The notes: generated by a model from the sequence alone, not told the origin. A DNA stretch of 64,000 nucleotides from Chaunax sp. Z400 (GCA_037577475.1 JBAGJB010000228.1:107074-171073); one strand, 5' to 3'; shown: positions 13,135-26,049, counted from the stretch's first letter. Translations and numbers: made by a program.

Positions 13135-16100
13135 CTGTAGTACCAATGGTGTAAAAATAAAGTTTGCTTTGATTCAGGCTACCGACTGGAATCAATGAGA
13201 CCTTATTTTGTTATCATTTAGTTGGATCTTACAGTATGCAGTTTGGATCTCTTTACCACACCCAGGATTAGTGTGACAATAGTGGAATGTGTGGGGAAGG
13301 TATGATTTACTGATTGCTGCTAGTGTCACTACAAATGAGAAGCAATTCACACATACAGTTAGGGTGACTAGATGTCCTGCTTTGTGCGGGACTGCACAGC
13401 ATTTTGATCCCTTGTCCCGCATCCCGCATTTTGAATAGCTCCAGCTTTGAAAAGTCAACACATCAGGACAAAATCGGGCTTTTATCCAATGGCTGTGAGG
13501 AAAGCTAGGAGGTCTTTCAACATGGGGCGGGGTTTGTGTGTGGGGCTGTCAATCCAATTACACACACATGGGTCAAGCGCAGGTAAACCTGTCACCGTCT
13601 ATGATGCCTTAGAGTTAAAAACACCAGTGGACCAACTCCAAAGTGACAAAAACACACACAACATTTTTCTGTGGCTTCAGGTTTTGTTTCGTCATATTTT
13701 ATTCTATGCCTACATTTTTATGAAATGCAGTCGTTTAATTTGGGATAGGAGGGTTGGAAGACTTGATGTGAATAATGCCTACTGCTTTTTTTTAGTATAT
13801 GGGTCTATTATCTTCAGTGTATGGGTCCACATGTCAAGTGTGAATAACTTTAATATTATATCAGTCATGGGTTAATACCTGTTGTAGGAGAAAATATAGG
13901 TAGGATCAGACTTTGAATGCATGAATGTTCCTTGATCTAAATGTGTTACTTTTCTTTTTTAGGATATACTATGGGCTCGCCCTCACTATTATATGCCCAC
14001 ATGATCTACACCTTTTTAAAACACCAGTAGAATACTTCAAAGAATAGATCCCCACGTCAACAACCTGTCTGCTGTGTTTTATTGTGCTGAGTTTAGTCAG
14101 ATTCACTGTTGATAAAACATGAAAAACAACTACTTTCAAAAGTTATAGAAATAGAGAGAAATAGGGATAGAAATAGGAGTACAAGCAGACTATCACACAA
14201 TACAATAAGTACAGTGAAACTTAATACGATAACAAAAGTATGTTAAAGTTTTAAACATGCTACGGTCCTAACCTGTAACCTGCGTAATGTATTGTTTATT
14301 TTGTAAGTTAGATGGACATTATTTTAAATTTCAGGCTATTTCTCAGTATTGGTAATGTGTCCCACATTGTCCCACATTTGGTTCGTTGGGATCGCTGGGA
14401 TCATTGGAAATAATGATCCCATGTTATACCTTATGTGTTATCCTCAGTATTCATCTATATTTGTGTGTTTGTATGAATTTTTACCCAATAAATTCAATCA
14501 ATCAAAGACACGAGCGGCTTTCTTGCTACTGGTTTATTGGAAAGCTTCTTCTCTCCAAATCCGTGAAAACTGAAGGCAGTAAACAAGAAAATACAAATCT
14601 CACTTGTATCTTGTTTGGGGTTGTGTAAACAACAATACACAGCTTCACACATGTGTGAGTTTAACTGGCAAACAGCTTGTGGGTGTATCACTGTAAGGAA
14701 TGACTGTCTGCTGGGCATTGGGCAATTACATTTACACCGTTCACTCGGGATTTAAGATCTCTGCTGCCACCTAGCGTGTACCGCTATCAAGTGCAGCAAA
14801 CAGCCCCCCTTTGCAGCAGGGTCAACCATTGCTCTACTGCAGCAGCAAATGAATGCAGTGACATCTGTATCTATTTCCTTCTGTGTCTGGAACTGAAATA
14901 TCAGTTAAGATGCAGAGGAAAGTAAAATTAGGACATGAAGATAAGAATCTGGATGAAGAAACTTCACCCACTCACTTTGGTTTGTCATGACGATGAGCAG
15001 AAGATGCCTGAACTGTCTTTCTCTCAACTCTTCATTTAATAGGAAACAATCATGAGTAAAACAACCTCTTAAATTGTTCCAATAGGGCGCTGCTGTTCAA
15101 AGATTTAAGGAGTCTGTTTATTAAAAACCTTGCCTGTATTTAATTTAGAGTAAAATAAATGGCTTTTTAATCATTAACAAACATTTTCATGACTGCCTCC
15201 TCCTTCCTGTCATCGATCACGAGGCTCTTCACCGTTTTACCTAGAAGTTGTCCTCAGCTTTTGCATTTAGTGTGTTTATATGCACAGAAGTGAAAATGCT
15301 AACTGTTCTGTCAACTTCTTCAGGCGGTTTAATCCCAAGCTTCAATTTAAATCCTGAAATTTGTTTCACAGGCACGCTGATGCTCAGGCCGAGTTGGATA
15401 AGTGGGGACTCAGCTTTGATAAGGAACTCCTCAATGTGACCGGCAGAGTCCTCCCACAGGAGAGGCTTTTCCAGGGTCCAAGATCGGTATGGGATTCTTC
15501 TGGTTGCTTAAATTTGTTATTATGGAATGAATTAAATAGATTCATTCATGTGATCTTAATAAAGAGTTTAATGTAGTTATTTGTGTCACCCAGTATGACT
15601 ACGACCCCGTAACAGCTGACTGGGCCAGAGAGATGCGGGGGGTGCCTCTGATTAGTGCTCCGCCGCTGGAAAACTGGATCCTGTTTTACACCCGTCGCAA
15701 CAGCGGTGAAGCCCAGACCCTCCTGCAGACCCTCCATAGAGTGAGCGAGCCTCTCGGTGTCCGCATGCTGACAGCTGTCATGTGAGTTCTAACATTTAAC
15801 ATCCTTCAGTCAAAAACCGGGTTTCTGCACCGCCTGTGATAAGAGAAGTGAAATTAGTCACAATGGTTCCCTGAATGTTGACCCTTCGTCTGCATCAACA
15901 CATTTGTGTGATTTGTGGACCATCGTTCAGAAAACATTTAATTAATTCAGTTGCCACTTTATTTTGTACAGCTAGCTAAAAAATAAACCAGTCTGTCCTT
16001 TTGATTCAGGTCGAGTATGAGGATCATCAGGGGTCTCTCCTCAGAGCCCTGCAGCACAATGTTGGACCCCAAACACAGATGGTTAGTGTCTGAATACATG

Positions 16101-18752
16101 GAACACAAACACAGAAACGCAGTTCATCTCCACAAGTTTGAGTTTTGTTACTGTTTCATCGGTGCATTGTCGCCACGTATGAGACCAGTCATTTGTGTTT
16201 GTCAGGTGGTGGTGGTCCTCTCCAGCAACAGGAAGGACAAGTACGACAGCGTCAAGAAGTACCTCTGTGTGGACTGCCCCATTCCCAGCCAGTGTGTGCT
16301 GTCCCGTACTCTGAATCGAGCCGGGGCTCTCATGACTGTGGCTACCAAGATTGTACTGCAGATGGCTTGTAAGATGGGAGGAGAGCTCTGGAGTGTGGAA
16401 ATCCCCGTAAGTCATGCACACACCAATTGATTAGTTGATTATATTCTTTAAAAGTTGAGGTGTGTTATGGGAAAACGAGTTCTTAGGTGGATTGAGGTGT
16501 CTTGAAGCACATGGAGAATGAATGGTCCATAGTCAGCATGCCTCTCCCTCCCTCCCTTTCTGGGGAGCACAGAACATTTAAAGAGAAATCAAAATAAATC
16601 CATAAATACTGTAGTACTACACACACGGCCAGTATCCAAGAAAGAATTTAATCATTAGTTTTTTCAGAAAACCCAAAGAAGAATGATTTGGGTTTGTCAA
16701 ACACTGTGGGTATGGGAACTGACAAACGCTAATGACATTTGGTGCACATAAATGATGTGCTGGTGCACCAGTGCAGCCAGTGTAGAAAGCTGAAGAACAG
16801 GAGAGGCAGACGGTGTCCATGAAAGTTTTGAGTCCGTTCAGAAGGTCGGGGTAAAGACCCAAAGGTTTACAAAAATGAAAACTGATTTGGTGTTTGTCAC
16901 AGAACTAGAACGTGTTGTATTTTAACGTGTCCCACCTGTTTGTGCAGCTCAAACATCTGATGATTGTGGGCATCGACTGCTACCATGACATTACAGCTGG
17001 AAAAAGGTCCATCGGAGCGCTGGTGGCCAGCCTCAACCCGACCATGAGCAGGTTAGTTTCTACAGCAGACAGCCTGTTCACACCTGGTGTTAGTATCTGT
17101 CCTGGTGAACCATCACAAGTAGCCAGCGGATCTCACCTCCCTGCTCCATATGCAAAGAATGTCACATGTGTCCTTTATGTGTCATGGTTGCTGCACACCT
17201 GGACTTACTGCTGTCCACTTGTGAACCATGACATGAATCTGTCTCATGAAGGCCTCGGTGTTGACGTGCTATAATTTGGTCCGTTGTGAATTAGCTTGTG
17301 CTCACCATGTGCACAGGTATTTGTTATGGTGGCCTCCCTATCTCAGCTAAGCTGTGTTCTCATTTCTGTGTCCAGGTGGTACTCAAAGTGTGTGCTGCAG
17401 CACAAAGGTCAAGAAATCATGGATGGACTGAGTCAGGCCTTAACTGGTAAGTTTTCTGGTTACATTTTTTTCTGCTTCATACATTCCCTTTTTAAATGCT
17501 GTTTGCAATGTGTTTTATGATGACCCCGATGAAGGCCACAAGCCCAAACGCGTCGGTCTATCATAATAAAGTTGTTCCTAATACTTCAAGTGTTGCTGGA
17601 GTTTTTGCCCTTTGGACCTTTTTCCCTTCTCCGTGTGAAGGAGGTGAAGTTGTGCCACAAACCCCTCTCTGTCTCTACAAAGTCCCCACCAGTCAAATGT
17701 TTTCTTCTTGTTCCTGAAGGGTCAGGACGACGTGCAGAGTCGCTGTAGGAGAACCTGTATTCACGCCCATTGGTCCAAGTGTCCATTTTCTCTGCGCTCT
17801 GCAATAGTTAGGAGCCAATCCTGGTCCAGTACTCGGTAAACAAACGTGATGTGGAAACTTAAAGCCTCCGTTGTTCATTGACTGAGAAGGGACCCCACAG
17901 TGACGTAGGAGGCAGCTTGTGTCAAACAGATAAACTGCTGTGATGAAAATCATATTCATTTGTTCTGGAATTTTTAAAAAGGGAAAAGGAGTACGGCATA
18001 TTAAGTTCTTTAATGTAGTTATACTTGATGCAAAAACCACATCAAACACACATCAGAGAATTGTTCTACATGTGTGGAGGGGATCTTTTAAAATACACAT
18101 GAATCTCAGCATTGGTAAGTAAAGTTTTCCATCTTTGTGTTTGTTTTCCAGGGGCCCTGGGAGACTACCTGAAGTTCAACAAGTGCCTGCCTTCGCGCAT
18201 CATTGTGTACCGAGACGGAGTTGGAGACGGCCAGCTGTCCAGCGTGGTCAACTATGAGGTGGCACAGATCAAGGACTGCATCAAGAAAATGGGACAGGAC
18301 TACATGTGAGTGACTGTTTGAAAGGTGACATCACATGTATTCGACACTAGGACACCATTATCTACCTGTTCAATGTAAATAATCTTATAGTGTCAGGGCA
18401 GACAGTAAAAACTAAAATAATGTACATGGATGTTCACAAATGAAAGAATGCTTTCATTTCCTTTTAAAATGAACTGACACTGAAAGCTGTGTGATTTCTG
18501 TAAACAGACACACTACACCATGTTGATGAGCCAACACTGAAACACACATTCAGCTTCTTGACTGTGCTCTTTAGTCAAAAGCCCTCGGCTGAGTGAAGAT
18601 GGTGATTTTACTAACCGTGGCAGAAGAAAGCTGATTGAGTTTTATCTGCAGTGGTCTTTAGGATGTGGACATGGCTGAGATTTCCTTTCATCAGGAGTGA
18701 AGATAGACACAGTTTATAAACGCAAGAAGTACAAGACACTCTTTTCAGCCGA

Positions 18753-18846
18753 GTAACAGACTCAGCTCTATGAACCTCTGATCTGAGGATGACATGTTGG
18801 TAACAGACTCAGCTCTATGAACCTCTGATCTGAGGATGACATGTTG
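18753..18846 (+). repeat. Perfect 47-bp tandem duplication in an intron
   Basis: Two head-to-tail 47-base copies, 18753-18799 and 18800-18846, both begin GTAACAGACTCAGCTCTATG. The next base run, GTAAC at 18847, is the start of a third period. It lies between the exon carrying the second catalytic Asp and the following exon of the piwil1-like gene, so it does not touch coding sequence. Confidence 0.85.
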
Positions 18847-19709
18847 GTAACCCACCAGCTGATGTTAATGGTCATAGTTTGGAAGCTCACCCACCTGATG
18901 GAGGTTCTCTATCTGCTCATTTAGGCCCAAGCTGAGTGTGGTGGTGGTGAAGAAGCGCATCGCCACCAGGTTCTTCGCCCGCTTGCACGGCAAGGTGACC
19001 AACCCCCCCCCCGGCACCGTCATTGACTCAGAGGTCACCCGTCCAGAGTGGTAAGTTTTTAGCTTCTTGTAGTTAGCATTGTCCTGAGGGAGGGAGGCAG
19101 GTGTTCAGAGGTTCTTGTTTCAATTAAAAGAACATGGAAAGTCTTAATCTGAACCCTTATAATCAGATCTGTGTAGAAATAGTTGTAAATGGGGACGAAC
19201 CAGACCTTCTGGAACCATCAGATCTGTGGAAAGTCATTAGCTGCTTAGGCTAATACGCCTTATAATGGCAAGTAAAATCTGGTAGTGGTGGTTAACCGCT
19301 GCAGCCCTGGTTTGCAGGTATGACTTCTACATCGTGAGCCAGGCTGTCCGCAATGGATGCGTCTCCCCGACCCACTACAAGGTCGTGTTCGACACCAGCG
19401 GACTGAAGCCTGACCACATGCAGCGGCTCACCTACAAGCTGTGCCACATGTACTTCAACTGGCAGGTAGGCCAACGCCATGTTCAGTATAAAGAGCAGAG
19501 CACATACCCCCAACGAGAGAGCCGTATTCTAGTGAAAACTGAAAACACAATTCTGGTATCAATAACGTCACAATTGTTGTGACATTTTCATGCTTCATTA
19601 GCTACGCATGGAAACTAAGTGTGAAATGATTGTTCTGAATCCATATGATCTCAACTACACGATGATGATGTATGATGTATCGGTTCTGATGACAGTTCAT
19701 CATATTCAC

Positions 19710-20003
19710 ATCTGGATCAGGTTCTAGTCGGTCAGAGGTTCCCTTAGCTGGATTCTCTCTTTATGATTGGAAGATTACTTTTCAACATATTTATGAAAAA
19801 GAAAAAGAAGATTCCTGGTTCTGGATCAGGATCTAGATCTGGATCGACACCATTGTTTAATGGATTTGTGCCTGGCTCCAGCCCAGCCCCTCCATAAACT
19901 CTAATGACATTTGGTTCGTAACGTTCAGATAATCCTGCTGACAGAACAACAAACAAACACACGGGTGAAAATGACCTCGTTGGCAGAGGTAATAAAGGTC
20001 GGT
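19710..20003 (+). mobile_element. RTE/Expander-like LINE 3' tail (intronic)
   Basis: The stretch has GGATCAGGATCTAGATCTGG-type wording, then a motif around CCTGCTGACAGAACAACAAA and an ending TTGGCAGAGGTAATAAAGG. This is the usual 3' end of a fish RTE-type LINE. A shorter relic of the same tail lies at 22085-22190. No reverse transcriptase coding part is present. The family assignment is from memory of the motif. Confidence 0.45.
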
Positions 20004-20238
20004 GTGATTTGTGAGTTGACTCTATTTTCTCTGATGCTTTAGGGGGTCGTCAGAGTGCCCGCTCCCTGCCAGTACGCCCACAAGTTGGCTTTCCTCGTGG
20101 GTCAGAGCATCCACAGGGAGCCCAACGTCAAGCTGGACGACCTGCTCTTCTATCTTTGAGCACTTTTAGTATTTGGTTCAGTTTAAGTTACGTTAAGGTT
20201 CATTTTGTTGTTCAATGTTTTGAATGTTTTTTGTTCTA

Positions 20239-20244
20239 ATTAAA
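20239..20244 (+). terminator. Polyadenylation signal of the piwil1-like gene
   Basis: ATTAAA lies 80 bases after the TGA stop at 20157-20159, a normal position for a vertebrate poly(A) signal. ATTAAA is the common variant of AATAAA. No alternative AATAAA is closer. Confidence 0.5.
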
Positions 20245-22318
20245 GCTGAATGTTTTTGTTTGCTTAAAACTGTGTCTTCATCTTTAGAGGTAAAGCACAT
20301 TGTGGGGTTGTAGACACACCAGCAGTGAACACTCAGCCATTCATTCTGATCCTTCTACTGTCCTGATGTAAAGGTCCTGGAGCTCCAACTGGACACATGG
20401 AAGCTTTTGAATTTTTGATTGAACCATTTCTGAAGCTGGAAGTCTCAAAACGCTCCTGAAGATGATGATGATGATGAGTGAGACAAACTGATGCTAACAG
20501 AACCCATCAGGTTTATACCTGTAGCTGTATTCAACTCAGAGACAATGAAAATCCTAAATGATGTCATATTTAATGGGGTATATTGAGACTAAACATAAGC
20601 TGTGTCCCAAATCACATACTTCCATACTCAAAGTGACCAGTTTGAGTCTATAAGTGTTCTTACTACTAAGCCAAAACCCAGTATACTGTAAGTACAGTAT
20701 ACTCAAAATGAATTGATTGTGGAATGATGGACACTTCTCACCCTCAATGATCGCCATGATCTAGAATCTACTAACTTTCATGTCTTATAAGTAAAGCAAA
20801 TACACGATACAAAGACACAGTGAAATGGTTTTGACAGAAGTAAACAAAAAGAAGAAGACGACAGGGCGGGGCCTCCACATAGGAGTACACCTCACAGTCT
20901 GAACATGGAGCTCTGGGATCTTCTGTGAATGATGATGTCATTTTCCAGTCAGTTGATAAGGCGATGCTTTTGTATGTGTTGATTTCTCAGGTTAGGTGTG
21001 CAGCATAAGTTACCATGGTGATGTACCCCGTTAGAAATGAACCGGCATCTGAACACTGAACACCACGGGTAACTTGGAGTTACCTTGCTAACCACCAACC
21101 CGGCTCTGTGTTACCAGTCTCTGGACAGAGTCAGAGTGAAGGAGGAAGTTGGAGAAAGTAGCTAACCTTCATGTGATTAAGACTTGTGATGTTGGGAGCT
21201 TTTCTCTTGAAGCTTTTAAAGTTTGGGTGCAGTAAAAAGACAGCGAGGTGTTGTTTTCCAGCTTAAATTACATGTATTCTGTCCTCTCGTAACACATCAA
21301 CTTCATTTTTGCAGTCAAAAGGCAGTAAAAACAGAACAGCCATTTAAATCCAAACTCTAGTTTTCTATCTTATTCTTTTTAACATAACAGACGCCTGTTC
21401 CTCTCTGTACACCTCAGTCATCATCTCTGCCTCACACACACTGTCACTTCACTTTCCAGCTCTCTGGCTAGAGCAATTAGCTCATATGGTTCAGCTGGGC
21501 AGCAACCATTGTCCTGCCTGCCTGGATGACTGTGGGGTTTGTAGTCTTTTAATGGACGTGATGGGTTGTAGTCCTTGTTGCTGACACCAGGAGGGAATGT
21601 GTCTCCCTTGTATGACACAACCTCTCATGACACAAACTTTAAAACATTACATCTTCACTGAACATTTATATGGACTTAAAATGAGCAGATCGCCAGAAAA
21701 TAAAGTGATAACACAGTTTCCAACAAGACAGCCTGTGTTTCAATCATTTAGTTATTTCAGTAGGTCATCTATCGACACTATGAGACAGAATTCCACCCTG
21801 AGGAACACCATAAATAAATGTGAAGTGGGACAGATAACTCATTATCTGATGGACTTACCAGAGGACCAATATCCTAAGTGTATACTTGGAACGTCTCTTA
21901 CAAACAATTTATTACCATTTTTTCATGATTAATTCTGTCAAATGTCTTGGAAGCATCAAGAAAACACATAATGAAACTAGAAGGGCTCTCAGTAGGTCAT
22001 ATACCTCAGGAATTGGTGAAAAAAGCTAGTTAAAAGTAAGTGGAACATTTTTTTTATTTTCTCCCACATGTCCAACCTTCCCACCAGGTTTTATGAAAGT
22101 CCATCGGGTAATTTCTGTGTAATGCTGCTAACAGCCAGACAAACAAACATCAGTGAAAACATAATTTCCCTGGTGGAGGTAAATACATGTATGTTAATCT
22201 GTTGGAGCCAGTCTCTCAAAGTCTTTCAATTGACAATAACTCCAATGTTACACAGCAACAAGCTCAAGGGAATGAACTGTAAAAGTCAGTGTGCATATAT
22301 TTCCTTTTTGTTTGGCAG
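20245..22318. other. Spacer between piwil1-like and spdl1 pieces
   Basis: No exon is recognised. It contains a short (GAT)n run at 20461-20476 and a perfect 11-bp inverted repeat, AGTATACTGTA / TACAGTATACT, at 20680-20690 and 20693-20703. The inverted repeat sits within a stretch that looks like a fish MITE. A LINE-tail relic lies at 22085-22190. Confidence 0.5.
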
Positions 22319-23725
22319 CTGGAGGATAAGCGCGCTGTGATGGAGAGACAGCTCATCAGTATGAAGGTTCAGTATCAGTCACTGCAGAAACAACAGGTCT
22401 TCAGCAAACAGCAGCTGCAGCGCATGAAGGTACTGGAATAAGACATGCACATAGAAACGCGGTCCGTTGTTTGGGACTTGAACAGCAGCGAGGATGTGTT
22501 TGTGTTGTGCAGGTCCAGATAGCCACTCTGATGCAAATCGATCCCGACCTAAAAATGAGCTTGGTTTGATAAGACAGAAATTAATTTAAGCCAATAATGA
22601 AAATGTAAACAATGTCTTCTAATAAACAATGCACAGCCTGACTTTTATTAAAGGTTGTCATGGATCATAGGATTCACACATTTCTGTTCTGAATATGTAA
22701 AGAGATGAAAATGATATGAAATAACATAAAACTACCTGATGAAGACAAATCTAGTCAGACAAGAAAGAAGTAAACATTGCTGTGATTTAAGATATTTCAT
22801 CAGTTCACGTTTTGCATGCAGTGTTGTGATGGTTTCTTTGTGCATGTGGTCCATGTTGAGTGAAGCTCTGTCTGTCCTCAGTAAGGATGCAGAGCGTCTC
22901 GGAGATGAACTTTCCCTGCAAAGGATGAAATCTTTGTCAGAGAGCTTTGGAGCTGGAGAGGAAGCTCTACTCATCTGAGCGGCAGCTCAAACAGGTCTGT
23001 AAACCCTGCATCTCCTGGTCACACAGAAACACAACAGTACCAATGCTTCCACACAATAAAGGGTTCTGAAAACATGCATGTTTGTATTCTGAAGTAGCAA
23101 AGTGCAAAGAGATAGCACAGATTTATAAAGCAGGAAAGGACAGTGTTGTTTAGTTAACTGTAGGTCTGAGTGTGTTTGAGCTGATCCAAACGGAATCAGC
23201 AGCAAAACACTGAGCTGTCTGCATGAGCAGTGACCATGTTAACTTTATAGTCTGTTCTGTCAAACCTACAGGGAGCAAGTTTCTGACACACTTTGTATTG
23301 TTCGTGTGTTTTCTGTGCTTCAGGCTCAGAGTGACAAGTTCAAACTGCAGCTACGGGTAGAGGAGCTCCAGCTCAAATATCAACCCAAAGGCAAGCACAA
23401 CAACACCAAAGCCATGTTTTTACATCGGTCACGTTTCTCTGGTGTTTCGGATTAAAGTTTAAGGAACTGTTGGTCGTACTGAAAAGGATGCAGCTACATT
23501 TTAAACGTCCATGTATGACTCAGACTCTAACATCGCCTCCTTCTGTTATTTTCATGTTTAGAGGCAAAAAAGAATCTGATCCAGAGGAGGAAGAAAGAAA
23601 AGCTTCCTGTTGACAACATACCCTCCTCTGAGCAGACATTGGAGGAGGGCAAGGAGGTTGTTGCCATGGAAATACGAAGACTGCAGACCATGAAGCACAC
23701 ACATCTCTTCCAGCTGAGGCAGTGA
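22319..23725 (+). pseudogene. spdl1: spdl1 (Spindly) internal gene fragment, frame-broken
   Basis: Spindly is a coiled-coil adaptor that recruits dynein-dynactin to kinetochores. Pieces in order: 22319-22429 (37 codons, LEDKRAVMERQLISMKVQYQ... ending at GT donor 22430), 22513-22536 (VQIATLMQ, then diverged to TGA at 22567-22569, so the donor is lost), 22882-22994 (GDELSLQRMKSLSES, then a frame jump to ALELERKLYSSERQLKQ), 23324-23390 (donor GC at 23391), 23562-23725 (contains KEKLPVD, the region before the Spindly C-terminal tail; TGA 23723-23725). The N-terminal half and the exons between VQIATLMQ and the ELSLQRMK block are absent. Flanking splice signals are mostly preserved, so this is a DNA-level fragment rather than a retrocopy. 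I recognise the family from the MERQLISMKV..YQSL and QRMK..IATL blocks. Confidence 0.75.
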
Positions 23726-25750
23726 GCTCCATACAGGGTGTGTGCATCAGAGGTCGGTACCTTTGTCGACTGAAACAGGATCAGAGTGACGTAAAACTGA
23801 GTTGTGATACACAACATGAGCAACACACACAGGCTGCAAGACCAAGACAGAGTATTAGGAACTCCCATTATGTGATGAAAGGTTGGGTACCAAACCCAGT
23901 ACTTTTAAGAGTAGCGGCAAAATCACGTCAGTACTACTGAGAACCGATTTATGTCAGTGAGAGAGCATCTGACTGGGAGAGTAAGACTCCATCATCCCTG
24001 TGTGGCTACACTTCACAAAACTCACTGTAATATCTGTAACCTGAGGAAACACCTGGTCCAAAACTAAATATACTGAGCAACAGTAGAAACGCATATGTTT
24101 TTTTTGATGTCATGCCATCCTGTCAATCTTAAATATCAAAGGTAGATTATGGTTCACACATCTTTATTCACCCTTTAGCCATACAGAAAAATCGTTTTTG
24201 TGCAGATTAGTGGTTTTTGTCTTAGTGTTTACAAGTCAGAAAGTGTGGATGGTGAGACAGAGAACAACAATAGTCACTACCGTGCGTGTCTACCTCCAGC
24301 ATTTATCACTACTTTACCCGGTGATCCTGAACGTCGCACAGATGCTCTGTTGGGTTGAGATCTGGTGAATATGTTGCCCAAGGAAGGACAGTGACATTGT
24401 TCTGGTCCATGCTACTCCTGACAGACATGAGCCACATGTGGTCTGACATTGTCATGCATGAAGGTGATGCCTGATTGCTGTATCCTGGGAATGACATGTG
24501 GACCTGGGACCGTATCTCGGTAACAGATAGCTGTCAGTGTACCGTGGATGTGGACAAGGTCTGTCTGACTGTTTTTTCTATGTTATGACTAAATGATGGT
24601 TATTCATGATTTAACAAGTTTTGGTTGTGGGTACTTGAAAAAGTCATTTCTATGTATTACATGTTTGTTTGTTTCAGTAGATTAGGGCTAGTGGAAGGAA
24701 AATATTGGGTTTTTAAAATGATGTGTTTCTACTGTTATGATATTGAAGTGATATTAAGTCATCGTGTGTGTGGTTATGGCCTTATTATAGTACACTGTTC
24801 CATGTAAGGCAGTGTTTATCAGACGTATTCATTTGATAATGGTTTATTTCATAGGGACAGCTACATCATTCATCATACATAGACAAACAGAATGAAACTG
24901 AGTTTTAAAACCTTTGCCCAGTTTCATAGTTTTTATAGGGAATGCTAATAAGAAAACACGTCCAGAGAAGGGCTTTTAAACAACAAAGAGAATAACACAT
25001 TGAGATAAAAACAAAGTGAGAGCATCAAGGTAAAACGACAGAAATGACAGGAGAAAACTAGACATGATGACATGTTTGTTGCTGGATTGACCAGGATTTG
25101 GAAGTTCTCTTGAAACACTGAAGCTGCAGCAGATTTTAAGTGATCAGGCAGCAAGTTCCAGGAGTTTGCATCTTTGACAGAAAAAGCCGTCCTGAGCGAA
25201 CAAAGTTATTCAGAGTGGAACTTCACTGTTATCACTAGAAGCTGCTCTGGTGCAGCTTCTCCAACTCTGCAATCTTGTAATGCGTTCACAAAACTTTACT
25301 TCATGCTCTACATAATGAAAATGGATGAAGTTTGCAATCTTGTATTTGTGTAAAATGTGACAATGATGGTACCTTGTTTACTTTTTGTCCAACATTTGAA
25401 TGGCTCAACTGTAAAGACAGTATTATTACAGACTGGTTGGACTGGGACCAGCAGCAGATGTGTTGTCATCGAGTTCAGAGACAGTAGGGCACAGTCAAAT
25501 GTCCAACACTTTCTTATCATCTTTTAACAGATCTTTTTAGCACGACAGTCTGAAATGATCCGTAACACTTAACCTCTGTTACTTTTCTATTTCGATAAAA
25601 CCACCCACAGTTTAATATTGATCTTTGTCATCACAGCCTTTCAGTGAAAATCATCCCACAATGTGTGGGTGAGGGTTAACCCCTCCAGCGACTGTCAGCT
25701 TGTGTTGTGCTGCTTTATTAAGACATGCTTCTCACTGTCTGCCCTTACAG
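23726..25750. other. Spacer between spdl1 and trappc11 pieces
   Basis: Apart from the Tc1-like relic at 24240-24560, I see no exon, RNA or structured repeat. The spdl1-to-trappc11 fusion point must lie somewhere in this 2-kb stretch, but no sharp boundary is visible without a comparison genome. Confidence 0.45.
24240..24560 (-). mobile_element. Tc1-like transposase relic
   Basis: On the minus strand the translation shows the end of a Tc1/mariner DDE domain: a FMHDN-like motif (consensus MQDNARPH) and then LPWATYSPDLNPTEHLCDV, matching the conserved PW..SPDLNPIEHLWD block around the catalytic Glu. The clean open part is 24309-24497; similarity extends further in other frames, so the copy is frame-broken. 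The N-terminal DNA-binding part and terminal inverted repeats are not visible. Confidence 0.7.
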
Positions 25751-26049
25751 GAGCTGATAATAGCTCTTCTCAGCAATGCTGTGGCCCAGTTTAAGAAGTA
25801 CAAGTGCCCTCGAATGAAGAGTCACCTCAGTGAGTGTTCTTGAATACCTTCAGCAGCCTTATAGCAGGCCTCCAGTGGATCCTGCACACACTCTGTATTT
25901 TTCCTCATTCTGTCTTCTCTCCTACACAGTGGTGCAGATGGGAGAGGAGTACTACCATGCTAAGGACCGCACCAAAACTCTAAAGTAAGTCAAAACACAC
26001 GCTGGGCTTGTAAAGGACTGTTCCACTCCATAACTTGTTGTACTTGTGT

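Larger units (their letters stand above)
5306..20159 (+). pseudogene. piwil1: piwil1-like (PIWI argonaute) gene, unit 1, full span but frame-broken
   Basis: Intact PIWIL1 is a germline argonaute that binds piRNAs and slices transposon RNA. Exons seen: 5327-5392 (ATG 5327; starts MTGRARARARGR, the PIWIL1 N-terminus with methylatable arginines), 6813-6930, 7268-7396, 7524-7738, 8008-~8095, 9397-9595, 10108-10216, 11122-11248, 11471-11588, 15372-15486, 15594-15781, 16010-16081, 16206-16406, 16948-17051, 17376-17446, 18152-18305, 18925-19050, 19318-19465, 20043-20159 (TGA). The PIWI triad is kept: VGIDCYHD, VYRDGVGDG and YAHK near the C-terminus. Defects: similarity stops after NELPPSSP in exon 5 and the next exon (the part before the RLTIWPG motif) is not found; one extra base in the 9397 exon gives TGA at 9464-9466; the 15594 exon is one base short at its donor, giving TGA at 16312-16314. 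The other junctions keep phase. It is probably a pseudogene; error in an over-collapsed assembly is the alternative. Confidence 0.85.

Noticed and set aside
5306..20159. A functional extra piwil1 gene
   Set aside because: The catalytic residues are present, but a missing exon and two independent frame breaks are seen, and the copy at 53482 shares those in its range.
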